From NCBI RefSeq assembly GCF_001685355.1, contig NZ_CP016438.1, positions 9,982,001 through 10,046,000 on the forward strand: DNA of 64,000 bases, written 5' to 3'. Below are positions 9,583 to 19,335 of this stretch, in pieces. The notes beneath the pieces are model-generated. The model made no database searches and was not told the DNA's origin. It saw only the letters and a list, made by a program, of their open reading frames with translations. The position numbers and the translations under genes are program-made. This DNA comes from Streptomyces lincolnensis (lineage in GTDB: Bacteria; Actinomycetota; Actinomycetes; Streptomycetales; Streptomycetaceae). The stretch's first letter is position 1. Each line of letters starts with the position of its first letter.

Positions 9583-12500
9583 CTATACGGCGGTGAACCG
9601 CCACTGTTGGTTGGTGCCGCTGTGGCAGCTCCATTGCAGGAGTCGTGCGCCGTCGGCCGTCGAGCCGCCGTTGACGTCGACGCACAGTCCACTGGGGAGG
9701 CTCTTCACCGTGTACACGCCCACCGTGGTGGTCGGTGTGACGAGGAACTTCTGCGGGTTGCCGTTGTCGCAGGTGGACTGCTGCAGGAACGCGCCCTGGG
9801 CGGTGGACCCGCCCGTGACGGCGAGGCACTTGTCGCTGTGCACCGCCTTCAGGTGGACGGCGCCGCCACCGGCGTCGACGGCCTGCCACTTCTGGTTGTC
9901 GGCGCCGGTGGCCGGCCACTGGACGACCTGGGCACCGTCAGCGGTCGAGGCGCCGTTGACGTCCATGAATTTGCCGCTGTGCTGTGCTGCGACCGTCCAG
10001 GTCCGACCGGCCACGCCACCACCGCCGCTGCCCGGTTCGCCGACTCCGTTGCCGCCGAAGGTGAGCGAGTCGAGGTCGAACCAGTTGTTCGAGGTGCCCT
10101 TGAACACCAGGTAGAGCCGGTGTGAGCCGGCGAGATCGGCGGTGTTCACCGCCGGCGTGGACTGGTAGTTGTTCCAGCCGCCGGTGCTGGGCACCGGTGT
10201 CGTGGCCAGGAGTGTGCCGGTCGGGGAGTCGGCGCGCAGTTCGATCGATCCGCCGCCGCTCGGCGACGACAGGCGGTACTTCACGCTCGTGATGCCCGAC
10301 AGGCTCATCGGGTTGAACGCGATCCAGTCGTTGTCGGAGATGTTGCCGACCCGCTTGCCGCTCTCCGCGCCGGCCTGCTCGACGATCTGCACACCCGACT
10401 GGTCGGTGTAGAACTCGGCCTGCTTGTGCTTGGGCTGGAGGATCGCCTGGGCGTAGCCGGTGAGCGGGTTCGCACCGCCGGGGCCGCCGTCGTCGGTGTA
10501 GCGGGCGTTGAGGACGTAGTACAGGTTGGCGCCGTCGGGGTGCCCGCCCAGTAGCGTCGTGTCGATGGTGCCCGAGCACCCCGGATGGTCCGTGGTCTCG
10601 TGCTGGTGATCGTCGTGGCCGAGGGCGGGGTTGACGAGCACCTTGGCGCAGTCGATGGGCGCGCCGCCGGGGTCCGAGACGGAGACCTTGTACGGGACGC
10701 GGTCGCCGAAGTCCAGCATGCCGCCGTTGGACGGAATGGTGAGGGTGACGGTCGGTGCCGTGTTGCCCACGGTGATCGGCACGTTGGCGAAGGCTGTTTT
10801 GCCGGTGTTGTCGGTGACCTTGAGCTGGGCGGTGTAGTTGCCGTTGGCGGTGTAGGTGTGTGACGGGTTGGCCGCCGTGGACGTGGTGCCGTCGCCGAAC
10901 GTCCAGTGGTGGCTGAGCGTGCTGCCGGGATCCGGGTCCGTGGACCCCGCGCTGCTGAACTGCACGTTCAGTGGCGCGTCCCCGTTGGTGGGCGTTCCGG
11001 TGGCCTTGGCGATCGGCGACCGCCCGCCGTGGTTGTAGTCGATGCGGTAGAGACCCGAGTCGTTGTTGCCACCGGAGAAGTTGTTGCCCCATTCGAGCAG
11101 GTACAGCGAGCCGTCGGGCCCGAACTCCATGTCCATCGGCTTGAGGAACTTGGCGCCGGGCATGAAGGGGTTGGTCCGGGTGACCGCGGTTGCGGAGTCG
11201 AAGTGGACCTCCTTGACGGTGTGGCGCGACCACTCGTAGAAGAAGTGGACCCCGTCGTAGTAGGGCGGGAACTTCGTCCCGGACGGGTTCGTGGCGTCGT
11301 AGCGGTAGACCGGTCCGCCCATCGGCCCCGAGCCGCCGGAGCCGAGTTCGGGGAAGTTGGGTGAGACGCCGTAGCCGTACCACATGTTCGGCGCGACGAT
11401 CGGCTTGAGGCTGGTCAGGCCGGTGTTGTTCGGCGAGTTGTTGACCGGCGCGTTGCAGTTGAACTTGGCGCCGACGACGCCGGTGCTCGGGTTGTAGGGC
11501 GCGTAGGCCTGGTTGTCGCCGTGGCAGAACGGCCAGCCGTAGTTGCCCGGGGCCTTGATGACATTGAGCTCGACGAGCCCTTCGGGGCCGCGGTTGGTCG
11601 TGGGCGGGTTCCGGTCCGGGCCGTAGTCGGCGAGGTAGACCCACCCGTTGGCCGGGTCGATCGAGAAGCGGAACGGATTGCGGAAGCCCATCGCGTAGAT
11701 CTCCGGCCGGGTCTGCGCCGTGCCCTGCGGGTAGAGGTTGCCGGCCGGGACGGTGTAGCCGCCGTCGGCCGACGGCCGGATGCGCAGGAGCTTGCCCCGC
11801 AGGTCGTTGGTGTTGCCGGCGGTGCGGGCGGCGTCGAGGTTGGCCTTGCCCTGCCGCCAGTCCAGCGGGGCGTAGCCCTGCCAGTTGGAGTCGAGGTTCG
11901 GTGGGACGTCGTCCCCGGTGCCGATGTAGAGGTTCTTGTCGGGGCCGAACTCGATGTAGCCGCCCGTGTGCCCGGGCTCGGCGAACGTGCGGTCACGGGT
12001 CGCGGGGATGTCGATGATCGTCACCTGGCTCGACATGTTCAGGGTGTCGCCGGTGAGCGTGAACCGGGAGACCCGGTTGATGTCGTTCGGGACTCCGGCC
12101 GGGGAGTGATACAGGTACACGTAGCCGTTGTCGGCGAAGTCGGGGTCGAGCGCCAGTCCGGTGAGGCCGTCCTCGCCGCCGGTGTAGACGCTGAGCGTGG
12201 CGGCTGTCACGGTCCTGTTGGTGGTCGGTTTGAAGATCTTCAGTTGCCCGCCCCGCTGGACGTAGAGCACCCGCCCGTCCGGGGCGACCGCGAGGGCCAT
12301 CGGGTCCGCGGTGTTGTCGTCGAGGGTGCGCTTCTCGAAGTTGCTCCACACGGTGCCGCCGCAGTCGCCGGGCTCGTTGCCGGCCGCCCACTTGACGCCC
12401 CCGAGGACGTGGTTGCGGAAATGGGTCTCGCTGTACGCCGCGCTGGTGTGCCCCATGCCGGTGGCCCACACGCGGCCGCCGCCGGTGTTGCGGCACCAGG

Positions 12501-13134
12501 AGATGGGGTGGTCCGGCCCCATGGCGCGGGGGCCCGGGTTGTACGTGCGCTCGTCCGCGGTGACCAGGACATGGACGTCGCCGCGGGGGTTGCGGTCGAA
12601 GTTGTACCACTCCTCGCTGCGGTTCCAACGGTCCGGCAGGCCGGCCGTCGACGGGTGCTTCTTGTCCGCGACGACGGCGGTACCGGACAGCACGCCGGGG
12701 GAGTGCTCCGGCATGTGTGCGCCGCCGTTGATGGTCTGGTCCCACCACGGGTACTCGTTCTCGATGCCCATGTCTGTGGCGTTGTGGATCGCGACGATGC
12801 CCTTGCCGCTGGCGAGGTAGCCCTCCACCGCCTGACGTTGGGCCGCCGTGGTCCACACCATTCCCGAGGTCTGGAACATGATGAGCACGTCGAAGGTGGC
12901 GAGGTTCGCCGGGGTGAAAACGCTCGAGTCCTCGCTATGGACCAACTCGAAGTTGCTGGCCGCCGCCTGCTCCCGAAACATCGAGAGGCCGGCGGGGATC
13001 GAATCATGCCGATAGCCGGCCGTCTTCGTGAAGACCAGGGCTCGGAATGCCGGCGCCGCTGACGCCGGTTGGGCGATGACGAGCGACAGGAGCACGCTCG
13101 CGATCGCCCCGAAGATTAATATGATGCGACGCAT
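9583..13134 (-). CDS. Giant secreted ThuA - sugar dehydrogenase - PKD - CBM6-like - ricin fusion
   Basis: 1183 residues. A Sec signal (about 1-29) precedes a ThuA domain (30-250; KTAGYRHDSIPAG), a GSDH propeller (about 261-700; GGEDGLTGLALDPDF, RPEIYAMGFRNPFRF), a PKD domain (705-788), an Ig-like segment (790-900), a CBM6-like module (903-1028) and a ricin trefoil (1040-1183). It combines in one chain the activities split between the two genes at 2099-6678. The start at 13134 is chosen because AGGAGA lies about 5 bp upstream and a signal peptide follows at once; an upstream in-frame ATG at 13455 would run through the divergent promoter. Codon 6 is TTA, so translation may depend on bldA. It is divergent from the ABC operon starting at 13741. 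Confidence 0.85.
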   Translation of the reverse strand: MRRIILIFGAIASVLLSLVIAQPASAAPAFRALVFTKTAGYRHDSIPAGLSMFREQAAASNFELVHSEDSSVFTPANLATFDVLIMFQTSGMVWTTAAQRQAVEGYLASGKGIVAIHNATDMGIENEYPWWDQTINGGAHMPEHSPGVLSGTAVVADKKHPSTAGLPDRWNRSEEWYNFDRNPRGDVHVLVTADERTYNPGPRAMGPDHPISWCRNTGGGRVWATGMGHTSAAYSETHFRNHVLGGVKWAAGNEPGDCGGTVWSNFEKRTLDDNTADPMALAVAPDGRVLYVQRGGQLKIFKPTTNRTVTAATLSVYTGGEDGLTGLALDPDFADNGYVYLYHSPAGVPNDINRVSRFTLTGDTLNMSSQVTIIDIPATRDRTFAEPGHTGGYIEFGPDKNLYIGTGDDVPPNLDSNWQGYAPLDWRQGKANLDAARTAGNTNDLRGKLLRIRPSADGGYTVPAGNLYPQGTAQTRPEIYAMGFRNPFRFSIDPANGWVYLADYGPDRNPPTTNRGPEGLVELNVIKAPGNYGWPFCHGDNQAYAPYNPSTGVVGAKFNCNAPVNNSPNNTGLTSLKPIVAPNMWYGYGVSPNFPELGSGGSGPMGGPVYRYDATNPSGTKFPPYYDGVHFFYEWSRHTVKEVHFDSATAVTRTNPFMPGAKFLKPMDMEFGPDGSLYLLEWGNNFSGGNNDSGLYRIDYNHGGRSPIAKATGTPTNGDAPLNVQFSSAGSTDPDPGSTLSHHWTFGDGTTSTAANPSHTYTANGNYTAQLKVTDNTGKTAFANVPITVGNTAPTVTLTIPSNGGMLDFGDRVPYKVSVSDPGGAPIDCAKVLVNPALGHDDHQHETTDHPGCSGTIDTTLLGGHPDGANLYYVLNARYTDDGGPGGANPLTGYAQAILQPKHKQAEFYTDQSGVQIVEQAGAESGKRVGNISDNDWIAFNPMSLSGITSVKYRLSSPSGGGSIELRADSPTGTLLATTPVPSTGGWNNYQSTPAVNTADLAGSHRLYLVFKGTSNNWFDLDSLTFGGNGVGEPGSGGGGVAGRTWTVAAQHSGKFMDVNGASTADGAQVVQWPATGADNQKWQAVDAGGGAVHLKAVHSDKCLAVTGGSTAQGAFLQQSTCDNGNPQKFLVTPTTTVGVYTVKSLPSGLCVDVNGGSTADGARLLQWSCHSGTNQQWRFTAV

Positions 13135-13740
13135 GCCGTCTCCTATTTCGGCGGAGCAACGATGGCATGACCACGGGCACGCGCCGGCCGCACCTGCGAT
13201 GTGCCGGAGTGCCTGAGCGCGTCGTAGGCACGCGTGTGCCGTCAGCTCGTCATCCCGTCCGCCGTGACGGGCAGTCAAGTCCCTACGGAAGAGAGGGGGC
13301 GTCACACCGGATGCGACCGTCTCCCGTGGTCTGCCGGTCAGCATGCAGCGGCGTATCGCAACAGTCAATATGGTTCGGGTGCGGCCGATTCCATAACACA
13401 TTTTGCGCATCAATCGTCGTGGGTCGGCGCGCGACTGTGAACGGGCCGATTCCATAACACATTTTGCGCATCAGCCGTCGTGGGTCGGCGCGCGACTGTG
13501 GACGGGCCGATTCGATAACAGATTTCGGCGTATAAATCACTGTCGACTGATCGCCGGTCCACGATGTCCGGTGGTATTGCCAGGCGCTCATCGAGGCATT
13601 TACCCTCGGGGCCGCGATGTCGCCATCACGTCCGGTGAAAGTTCGCGGGCGGGAGCTGTCATTCCATTCCGGCCGTACCCAAACGATTCAGCTTTAGATG
13701 ACTCAATCCTGCTGACGATGCGAATGGAGAGGGTCCCACG
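13135..13740 (+). promoter_or_regulatory. Divergent intergenic region (606 bp), no gene
   Basis: It separates the minus-strand ThuA-GSDH gene from the plus-strand RbsABC-type operon, so both promoters must lie here. It holds the tandem repeat at 13383-13530 and an AT-richer stretch near 13500-13545. I see no convincing gene. Confidence 0.7.
13383..13530 (+). repeat. 61-bp tandem repeat, 2.4 copies, candidate operator array
   Basis: Units begin at 13383, 13444 and 13505, spaced exactly 61 bp, about six helical turns. Each starts GGCCGATTC.ATAACA; the first two are nearly identical over the full unit and the third is partial and diverged. Even spacing in a divergent promoter suggests binding sites for a regulator of both operons, though tandem duplication without function is possible. 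Confidence 0.7.
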
Positions 13741-15252
13741 ATGTCTGGCCTGCTGCCGTCGCCGCTGCTCGCTCTGCGAGGCATCGGCAAGTCGTTCCTC
13801 GGCGTGCGGGTGCTCGACGGCGTCGACCTCCAGGTCCGGCCGGGCGAGGTGCACGCGGTCGTCGGCGAGAACGGCGCCGGCAAGTCCACGCTCATGAAGG
13901 TGGTGTCCGGCGTCCACCAGCCCGACGAGGGAACGGTTGAGTTCGCCGGGACACCGCGGACGTTCCGCAGCCCGCGCGAGGCCCAACAGGCTGGTATCGG
14001 CATCGTCTACCAGGAGCTGACCCTGCTGCCCGAGCGCACCGTCGCGGAGAACGTCTGTCTGGGCCGCGAGCCCCTGCGCCGCGGGCTCGTCGACCGTAGG
14101 GAGATGCTCAGCCATACCGCGGGGCTCCTCGCCTCGATCGGGGAGGGCTCGTTACCGCCCGACACGCGGGTGGGACGACTCGGTGTGGCGCAACAACAGG
14201 TGGTCGAGATCGTCAAGGCGCTCGCCCTCGACGCGCGGCTGCTCATCATGGACGAGCCCACCGCGGCTCTCGCCGACCACGAAGTCGACCAGCTCTACGC
14301 GCTCGTACGGCGGCTGCAGGAGCACGGGATAGGCGTGCTGTACGTCTCGCACCGCCTCAAGGAGGTCTTCGACCTGTCCAGTCGGATCACCGTGCTCAAG
14401 GACGGCCGGGCGATGGCCACCTTGGACACCGCGGACACCAGCGCCGATCAGCTGGTGCGCCACATGGTCGGCCGCGAGCTGTCGAGCTACTACCCCGACC
14501 GGGCGAAGCCCCAGGAGCTGGGCCCGGTGCGGCTGACCGTCCGGGGCGGAGGCAACCGGAAGCTGCGCGCCATCGACCTACGGCTGCGCGCCGGCGAGGT
14601 GCTCGGCGTCGGTGGCCTGCAGGGCTCCGGCCGGTCGGCGTTGGCCCGCGCACTGTTCGGCGCCGCACCGTTCAGCACCGGCCAGGTGACCGTCGACGGA
14701 GCGCCGGTCCGGCTGCGCTCGCCCCGCGCCGCGATGCGGGCCGGTATCGCCTACGTCTCCGAGGACCGCAAGGGCGAGGGGATCGTCGCCGAGCAGTCGG
14801 TGCTCGACAATGCGCTGTTGGCCGGCCGCGCCGTCCGCCCGACCTGGGTCGGCCGCGGTTCCCGGACCGCGCGGGTCCGGGAACTGCTCGCGGCCGTTGA
14901 GCTGCGCGCCGCAGGGGAGGACCAGGAGATCCGTTTCCTGTCCGGGGGCAACCAGCAGAAGGTCGTGCTGGCCAGGTGGCTCGCGCTCGCCCCGAGGATC
15001 CTGCTCTTCGACGAGCCGACCCGGGGTATCGACGTGGGCGCCAAGTCGGCGATCCACGATCTCGTCCGTCGGCTGGCCCGCGACGGCGCCGCCGTGCTGA
15101 TGGTCTCGTCCGAGCTGCCCGAGCTGCTCGGCATGAGCGACCGGATCATCGTCATGCGCGACGGCCTGATCGCCGGCGAGCTACCCGCCGGCGCGACAGA
15201 GGAGGATGTCGTCGCCCTGGCGGTCGGCACCGTGCGGGACGCGGCCGGATGA
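13741..15252 (+). CDS. Sugar ABC transporter ATPase, RbsA type (two ABC domains)
   Basis: 503 residues, the usual length for RbsA/MglA/XylG proteins, with two nucleotide-binding domains in one chain. Domain 1 has GENGAGKST (Walker A) and LLIMDEPTAAL (Walker B). Domain 2 has the degenerate Walker A GLQGSGRSAL expected for this family, then LSGGNQQKVVLARWL and LLFDEPTRGIDVG. It would energise uptake through the two permeases downstream; the first overlaps its stop by 4 bp (ATGA). A TTA codon lies at 14152-14154. Confidence 0.93.
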   Translation: MSGLLPSPLLALRGIGKSFLGVRVLDGVDLQVRPGEVHAVVGENGAGKSTLMKVVSGVHQPDEGTVEFAGTPRTFRSPREAQQAGIGIVYQELTLLPERTVAENVCLGREPLRRGLVDRREMLSHTAGLLASIGEGSLPPDTRVGRLGVAQQQVVEIVKALALDARLLIMDEPTAALADHEVDQLYALVRRLQEHGIGVLYVSHRLKEVFDLSSRITVLKDGRAMATLDTADTSADQLVRHMVGRELSSYYPDRAKPQELGPVRLTVRGGGNRKLRAIDLRLRAGEVLGVGGLQGSGRSALARALFGAAPFSTGQVTVDGAPVRLRSPRAAMRAGIAYVSEDRKGEGIVAEQSVLDNALLAGRAVRPTWVGRGSRTARVRELLAAVELRAAGEDQEIRFLSGGNQQKVVLARWLALAPRILLFDEPTRGIDVGAKSAIHDLVRRLARDGAAVLMVSSELPELLGMSDRIIVMRDGLIAGELPAGATEEDVVALAVGTVRDAAG

Positions 15253-16220
15253 GCGGCGCGCTGTCCCTGTCGGCCCGGCGGACCCCGCCCGGCGTGTTCG
15301 TCGCCCTGGTTCTCACCCTGGCGATCGGTTGGCTCATTGTCACGGTCGACGGCGGCCGGCTGTTCAGCCTGCAGACGACGGTGAGTCTGCTGCACGTCGC
15401 CGCCGGCCTGGGCCTCGTCGCGGTCGGCCAGACGCTGGTCATCGTCGGGGGCTCGCTGGATCTGTCCGTGGCGTACGTGGTCAGCCTGAGCACCCTCGTC
15501 GCCGCCGAGACCATGGCCGGTGACGACGGTGCGCTGCTGCCGGGGATCGGCCTGACGCTCGCCGTCAGCAGCGCGATCGGCCTCGTCAACGGACTGCTCG
15601 TCACCACGGCGCGGATCAACCCCTTCATCGCGACCGTCGGCGTCGGACTGCTGCTGAAGGGATACCTCGACAACGGATACGACGGCCCGGCCGGCAAGGC
15701 CGCACCCGCCCTGGTGCAGGGCCTGGGGTATCAGCGCATCGGCCCGGTGCCGCTGTCGTTCCTGCTGCTGCTCGCCGTCGCAGCCGCGGCCTGGTTGGTG
15801 CTGGCGCGTACCCGCTTCGGCCACCACCTGATCGCCGTGGGCGGTGACCCGGAGGTCGCCCGGCTCTCCGGCGTGCGCAACAACCGGGTCCTCGTCACCG
15901 CCCATGTGCTGTGCGCCCTCTGCGCCGGCCTCGCCGGGGTCTACCTCGCCAGTCGGCTCGGCGCCGGCGCACCGAGAGTGGGCACCGAGGGACTGTACGA
16001 CCTGGAGTCGATCGCCGCGGTGGTGCTCGGCGGCACCGCCCTGGCCGGCGGGCGCGGCGGCGTTGTCGGCACGGTCGGCGGAGTGCTGCTGCTCGCGAGC
16101 ATCGACGCCATCTTCAACCAGCTCGAGGTCGACGTGTTCTTCAAGCAGGTGATCCGTGGCGTGATCATCATCGCGGCGGTCGCCGTCTACGCCCGCCGGG
16201 CGATGCGAAAGGCGTCATAG
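15249..16220 (+). CDS. Sugar ABC transporter permease, RbsC type (1)
   Basis: 323 residues with about nine hydrophobic segments and the BPD_transp_2 signature of RbsC-like permeases (GLVAVGQTLVIVGGSLDLSV near 55-75, and GLYDLESIAAVVLGGTAL near the C-terminus). The ATG at 15249 overlaps the ATPase stop, which implies coupled translation. It is followed after 1 bp by a second permease, so the membrane pore is probably a heterodimer. The imported sugar is unknown. Confidence 0.92.
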   Translation: MSGALSLSARRTPPGVFVALVLTLAIGWLIVTVDGGRLFSLQTTVSLLHVAAGLGLVAVGQTLVIVGGSLDLSVAYVVSLSTLVAAETMAGDDGALLPGIGLTLAVSSAIGLVNGLLVTTARINPFIATVGVGLLLKGYLDNGYDGPAGKAAPALVQGLGYQRIGPVPLSFLLLLAVAAAAWLVLARTRFGHHLIAVGGDPEVARLSGVRNNRVLVTAHVLCALCAGLAGVYLASRLGAGAPRVGTEGLYDLESIAAVVLGGTALAGGRGGVVGTVGGVLLLASIDAIFNQLEVDVFFKQVIRGVIIIAAVAVYARRAMRKAS

Positions 16221-16221
16221 C

Positions 16222-17193
16222 ATGCGGATCGCCCGCCCACTGCGGCTCCTTGAGTTCCGCCCCGGCAGTCTCGCACCGATCATCGCGATCCTGGCGGTGT
16301 TGCTGGTTCTGCTGACCGCCCGCCAACCGGACTTCCTCTCGCCGCCGTCGCTGATGTCGTTCCTCGGCCGCTCCGCGCCGATCATCCTGCTCGCCGCCGG
16401 CCAGTACTTCGTGATCGTCTCCGGCGAGTTGGACCTGTCCGTCGGCTCTCTGGTCACCGCGCAGGTGGTCATCGCAGCCCGGCTGATCGACGGCGATCCG
16501 TCGGCCGGCTGGCCTGTGGTCGTGCTCCTGCTCGCGTTCGGCATCGCCGTCGGCCTCGTCAACGGCCTCGTCACCACGCGGCTGCGGGTGCCGTCGTTCA
16601 TCACGACCCTCGGCATGTTCCTGATCCTCGTCGGTGCCGTGTACCTGTGGTCCAACGGTGCCCCGAAGGGCAGTCTCTCCGAGGAGTTCCGCCGGCTCGG
16701 CCGGTCGGGGTTCGAGGACGTGCCCGCGCTGGGACGGATACCGTACGCCCTGGTCATCCTGCTGGCGGCGGCCGTTCTGGCGCTGGTGCTGACGCGTTCG
16801 GACTTCGGCCGCACCCTGGTCGCCGTCGGCGGCAACCCGCGGACCGCCGAGCTGAGCGGCGTGCGCGTGTGGCGCGCCAAGACCATGGCGTTCGTCCTCA
16901 GCGGAGTTGCCGCCACGCTCGCGGCGATCCTCATCGGCGGGTACAGCGGAGTGTCGTTCCAGGCCGGTGCCGGCCTCGAGTTCGGCGCGATCACCGCGGC
17001 GGTCCTCGGCGGTGTCGCTCTGGGCGGGGGCCGCGGTTCGGTCGTCGGCGCGATGCTGGGCGCGCTGACCCTGGAGACGCTCTTCACGCTCATGAACTTC
17101 TACGGACTCTCCGGCGCCCTCAAACCGACCGTCCAGGGCGCGATCATCCTGTTCGCCGTGGCGGCGGCGTCCTTCCGTTTCCCGTCCAGATAA
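16222..17193 (+). CDS. Sugar ABC transporter permease, RbsC type (2)
   Basis: 323 residues, paralogous to the preceding permease (ILLAAGQYFVIVSGELDLSV; GLEFGAITAAVLGGVALGGG). Paired RbsC-like permeases are common in actinobacterial sugar operons of this type. The start at 16222 lies 1 bp after the previous stop. Confidence 0.92.
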   Translation: MRIARPLRLLEFRPGSLAPIIAILAVLLVLLTARQPDFLSPPSLMSFLGRSAPIILLAAGQYFVIVSGELDLSVGSLVTAQVVIAARLIDGDPSAGWPVVVLLLAFGIAVGLVNGLVTTRLRVPSFITTLGMFLILVGAVYLWSNGAPKGSLSEEFRRLGRSGFEDVPALGRIPYALVILLAAAVLALVLTRSDFGRTLVAVGGNPRTAELSGVRVWRAKTMAFVLSGVAATLAAILIGGYSGVSFQAGAGLEFGAITAAVLGGVALGGGRGSVVGAMLGALTLETLFTLMNFYGLSGALKPTVQGAIILFAVAAASFRFPSR

Positions 17194-17203
17194 AGGGGAT
17201 TCA

Positions 17204-18388
17204 GTGAGGCATTCCATGACGGTGCTGGCCGTGAGCACCTTACTGGTGCTGGTCGGCTGCGCCACCGACGAGCCCACCACCGGCGCATCGGATTCGCCCT
17301 CCGCGGGCACCGGGCCGGGCACCGGGAAGCAGTCGAAGTTCTTCGTGCGGGCCGACTACGACAAGCAACTCGCGCTCCTGGACGCCGCGCCCACCGGGCC
17401 GGCCGGCAAGCCCTGGGAGCAGGCGCTCAACCCGGCGATGGTGGAGACCGCGAAGTTCGCGAAGCCAGGACCGTACAAGATCTGCTTCTCCAACGCGGGG
17501 CTGAACAACCCCTGGCGCCAGGTCGGTTTCAAGACCATGCAGGCCGAGGTCGACACGCACCGCGGCCGGATCTCCGAGTTCGTCCACGTCGATGCCGAAG
17601 GCAAGGACCAGAAGCAGATCGCCGACATCAACGACCTGCTCGGCAAGGGCTGCCACGCGCTCATCGTCTCGCCGAACACCACCGCGACGCTCACCCCGGC
17701 GGTGGAGGCCGCCTGCCGGAAGGGCCTGCCGGTCATCGTCTTCGACCGCGGTGTCGACACGAGCTGCCCGGTGACGTTCATCAACCCGATCGGCGGCTAC
17801 GGATTCGGCCACGTCGCGGCGGAGTTCGTCACCCAGAAGATGAAGCGGGGTGGCAAGGTGCTCGCACTGCGGATCCTGCCCGGCGTCGACGTGCTGGAGA
17901 CCCGTTGGTCCGCGGCGAAGGTCGCCTTCGACAAGGCGGGCGTCGACGTCGTCGGCGTGGAGTTCACCGACGGCGACCCGGCCAAGACCAAGAAGATCGT
18001 CAACGACTACATCCAGCGGTACGGCACGATCGACGGCGTCTGGATGGACGCCGGGGCGGTCGCGGGCGCGGCGGTCGAGGCGTTCGAAGACGCAGGCAAG
18101 CCCGTGCCGCCGATCAACGGCGAGGACCAGCTCGACTTCCTGAAGCTGTGGAAGGACAAGAAGCTCACGGCGATCGCCCCGACCTACCCGACCTACCAGT
18201 GGCGCACTCCGATCATCGCCGCGCTGAAGATCCTCGACGGCGAGCAGGTGCCGAACCCGTGGAAGCTGCCACAGCCGACCATCACCCAGGACAATCTGGA
18301 CGAGTACGTCGACTCCGCCATGCCGCCGCTGCACTACGCGATGTGCGGCTGCACCGACCTGCCCGGCTACCCGCGGCGCTGGAAGTAG
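17204..18388 (+). CDS. Sugar-binding lipoprotein of the RbsABC-type transporter
   Basis: 394 residues, GTG start with AAGGGGA 4 bp upstream. A lipoprotein signal ends in the lipobox LVGC with Cys19 as the lipidation site. A periplasmic-binding-protein type I fold follows (Peripla_BP_4: KICFSNAGLNNPWRQVGFKTM, LIVSPNTTATLTPAV, GLPVIVFDRGV). This family binds monosaccharides or small furanose/pyranose derivatives. Codon 13, inside the signal peptide, is TTA. It sits fourth in the operon, 10 bp after the second permease. Confidence 0.9.
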   Translation: MRHSMTVLAVSTLLVLVGCATDEPTTGASDSPSAGTGPGTGKQSKFFVRADYDKQLALLDAAPTGPAGKPWEQALNPAMVETAKFAKPGPYKICFSNAGLNNPWRQVGFKTMQAEVDTHRGRISEFVHVDAEGKDQKQIADINDLLGKGCHALIVSPNTTATLTPAVEAACRKGLPVIVFDRGVDTSCPVTFINPIGGYGFGHVAAEFVTQKMKRGGKVLALRILPGVDVLETRWSAAKVAFDKAGVDVVGVEFTDGDPAKTKKIVNDYIQRYGTIDGVWMDAGAVAGAAVEAFEDAGKPVPPINGEDQLDFLKLWKDKKLTAIAPTYPTYQWRTPIIAALKILDGEQVPNPWKLPQPTITQDNLDEYVDSAMPPLHYAMCGCTDLPGYPRRWK

Positions 18389-18392
18389 TCCG

Positions 18393-19283
18393 GTGTACAC
18401 CATCGGTGTCAACCCGTGGGTCTGGGCCTCGCCGGTCGACGACGAGGCCATGGCCGAGCTGGTGCCGCGGATCGCCGCGTTCGGTTTCGACGCGGTCGAG
18501 CTGCCGATCGAGCAACCCGGCGACTGGGACCCGGCCCGCACCCGGGACCTGCTGGCGGCGTACGGCCTGCGCGCGGTCGGCGTCTGTGCGGTGACCTCGC
18601 CCGGACGTGACCTCGTGAACGCCCCGCCGGAGGTCGTCGCCTCCACCGTGGCGTACCTGAAAACGTGTGTGGACAGTGCGGCGGCCGTCGGCGCGCCCTG
18701 CGTCGGCGGCCCGGTCTACGCCGCGGTGGGGCGGACCTGGCGCATGTCACCGCCTGAGCGCGAGGCCTGCTACGCGGCCGTCCGCCGCGCCCTGCGGCCA
18801 GTGGCCGACTACGCGGGGGAGCGGGGCGTGAGCATCGGCGTGGAGGCCCTCAACCGCTATGAGACGAGCGTCGTCAACACGGTCGAGCAGGCGGTGGAGA
18901 TGATCGACGGCCTGCCCGCGAACGTCGGACTCATGATCGACACCTACCACATGAACATCGAGGAGGCCGACCCCTACGAGGCGCTCGTCACGGCCGGCCC
19001 GCACATCAAGCACGTCCAGGCCAGCGGCACCGACCGCGGCGCCCCGGGCGCCGACCACTTCGACTGGCCACGCTTCCTCGCCGGCCTGGCCACGACCGGC
19101 TACGGCGGCGCGGTGTGCATCGAGTCGTTCACCGCGCAGAACGAGGCCATCGCCACCGCGGCCTCGATCTGGCGGCCGCTTGCCCCCTCGCAGGACGCCC
19201 TCGCCCGTGACGGGCTGTCCTACCTCCGAACCGTCCTCCGCGGACTGGAGAACGCTCCGTCCTCATCCCCGCACGCCGAGTAG
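18393..19283 (+). CDS. Sugar epimerase/isomerase, D-tagatose 3-epimerase-like TIM barrel
   Basis: 296 residues, GTG start 4 bp after the binding-protein stop. It shows the four metal ligands of the ketose 3-epimerase family: Glu in VEALNRYE, Asp in MIDTYHMNIEE, His in KHVQASGTDRGAPG, and Glu in CIESFT. No signal peptide is present, so it acts in the cytoplasm. It probably converts the sugar brought in by the transporter, by C3 epimerisation or, as in newer relatives, by acting on 3-keto sugars. Both are family-level inferences. Confidence 0.87.
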   Translation: MYTIGVNPWVWASPVDDEAMAELVPRIAAFGFDAVELPIEQPGDWDPARTRDLLAAYGLRAVGVCAVTSPGRDLVNAPPEVVASTVAYLKTCVDSAAAVGAPCVGGPVYAAVGRTWRMSPPEREACYAAVRRALRPVADYAGERGVSIGVEALNRYETSVVNTVEQAVEMIDGLPANVGLMIDTYHMNIEEADPYEALVTAGPHIKHVQASGTDRGAPGADHFDWPRFLAGLATTGYGGAVCIESFTAQNEAIATAASIWRPLAPSQDALARDGLSYLRTVLRGLENAPSSSPHAE

Positions 19284-19335
19284 CCCGGTCGCGCCGTCAG
19301 CCCCTTCCGCCCGGGAACCGCCATAAGGAGAAAGC

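Noticed and set aside
7937..10114. 725-residue plus-strand open frame
   Set aside because: It runs antisense through the GH54 gene and into the ThuA-GSDH gene; no motifs, typical high-GC shadow.
13383..13530. CRISPR array
   Set aside because: The repeats are contiguous 61-bp tandem units without spacers, and no cas genes are near.
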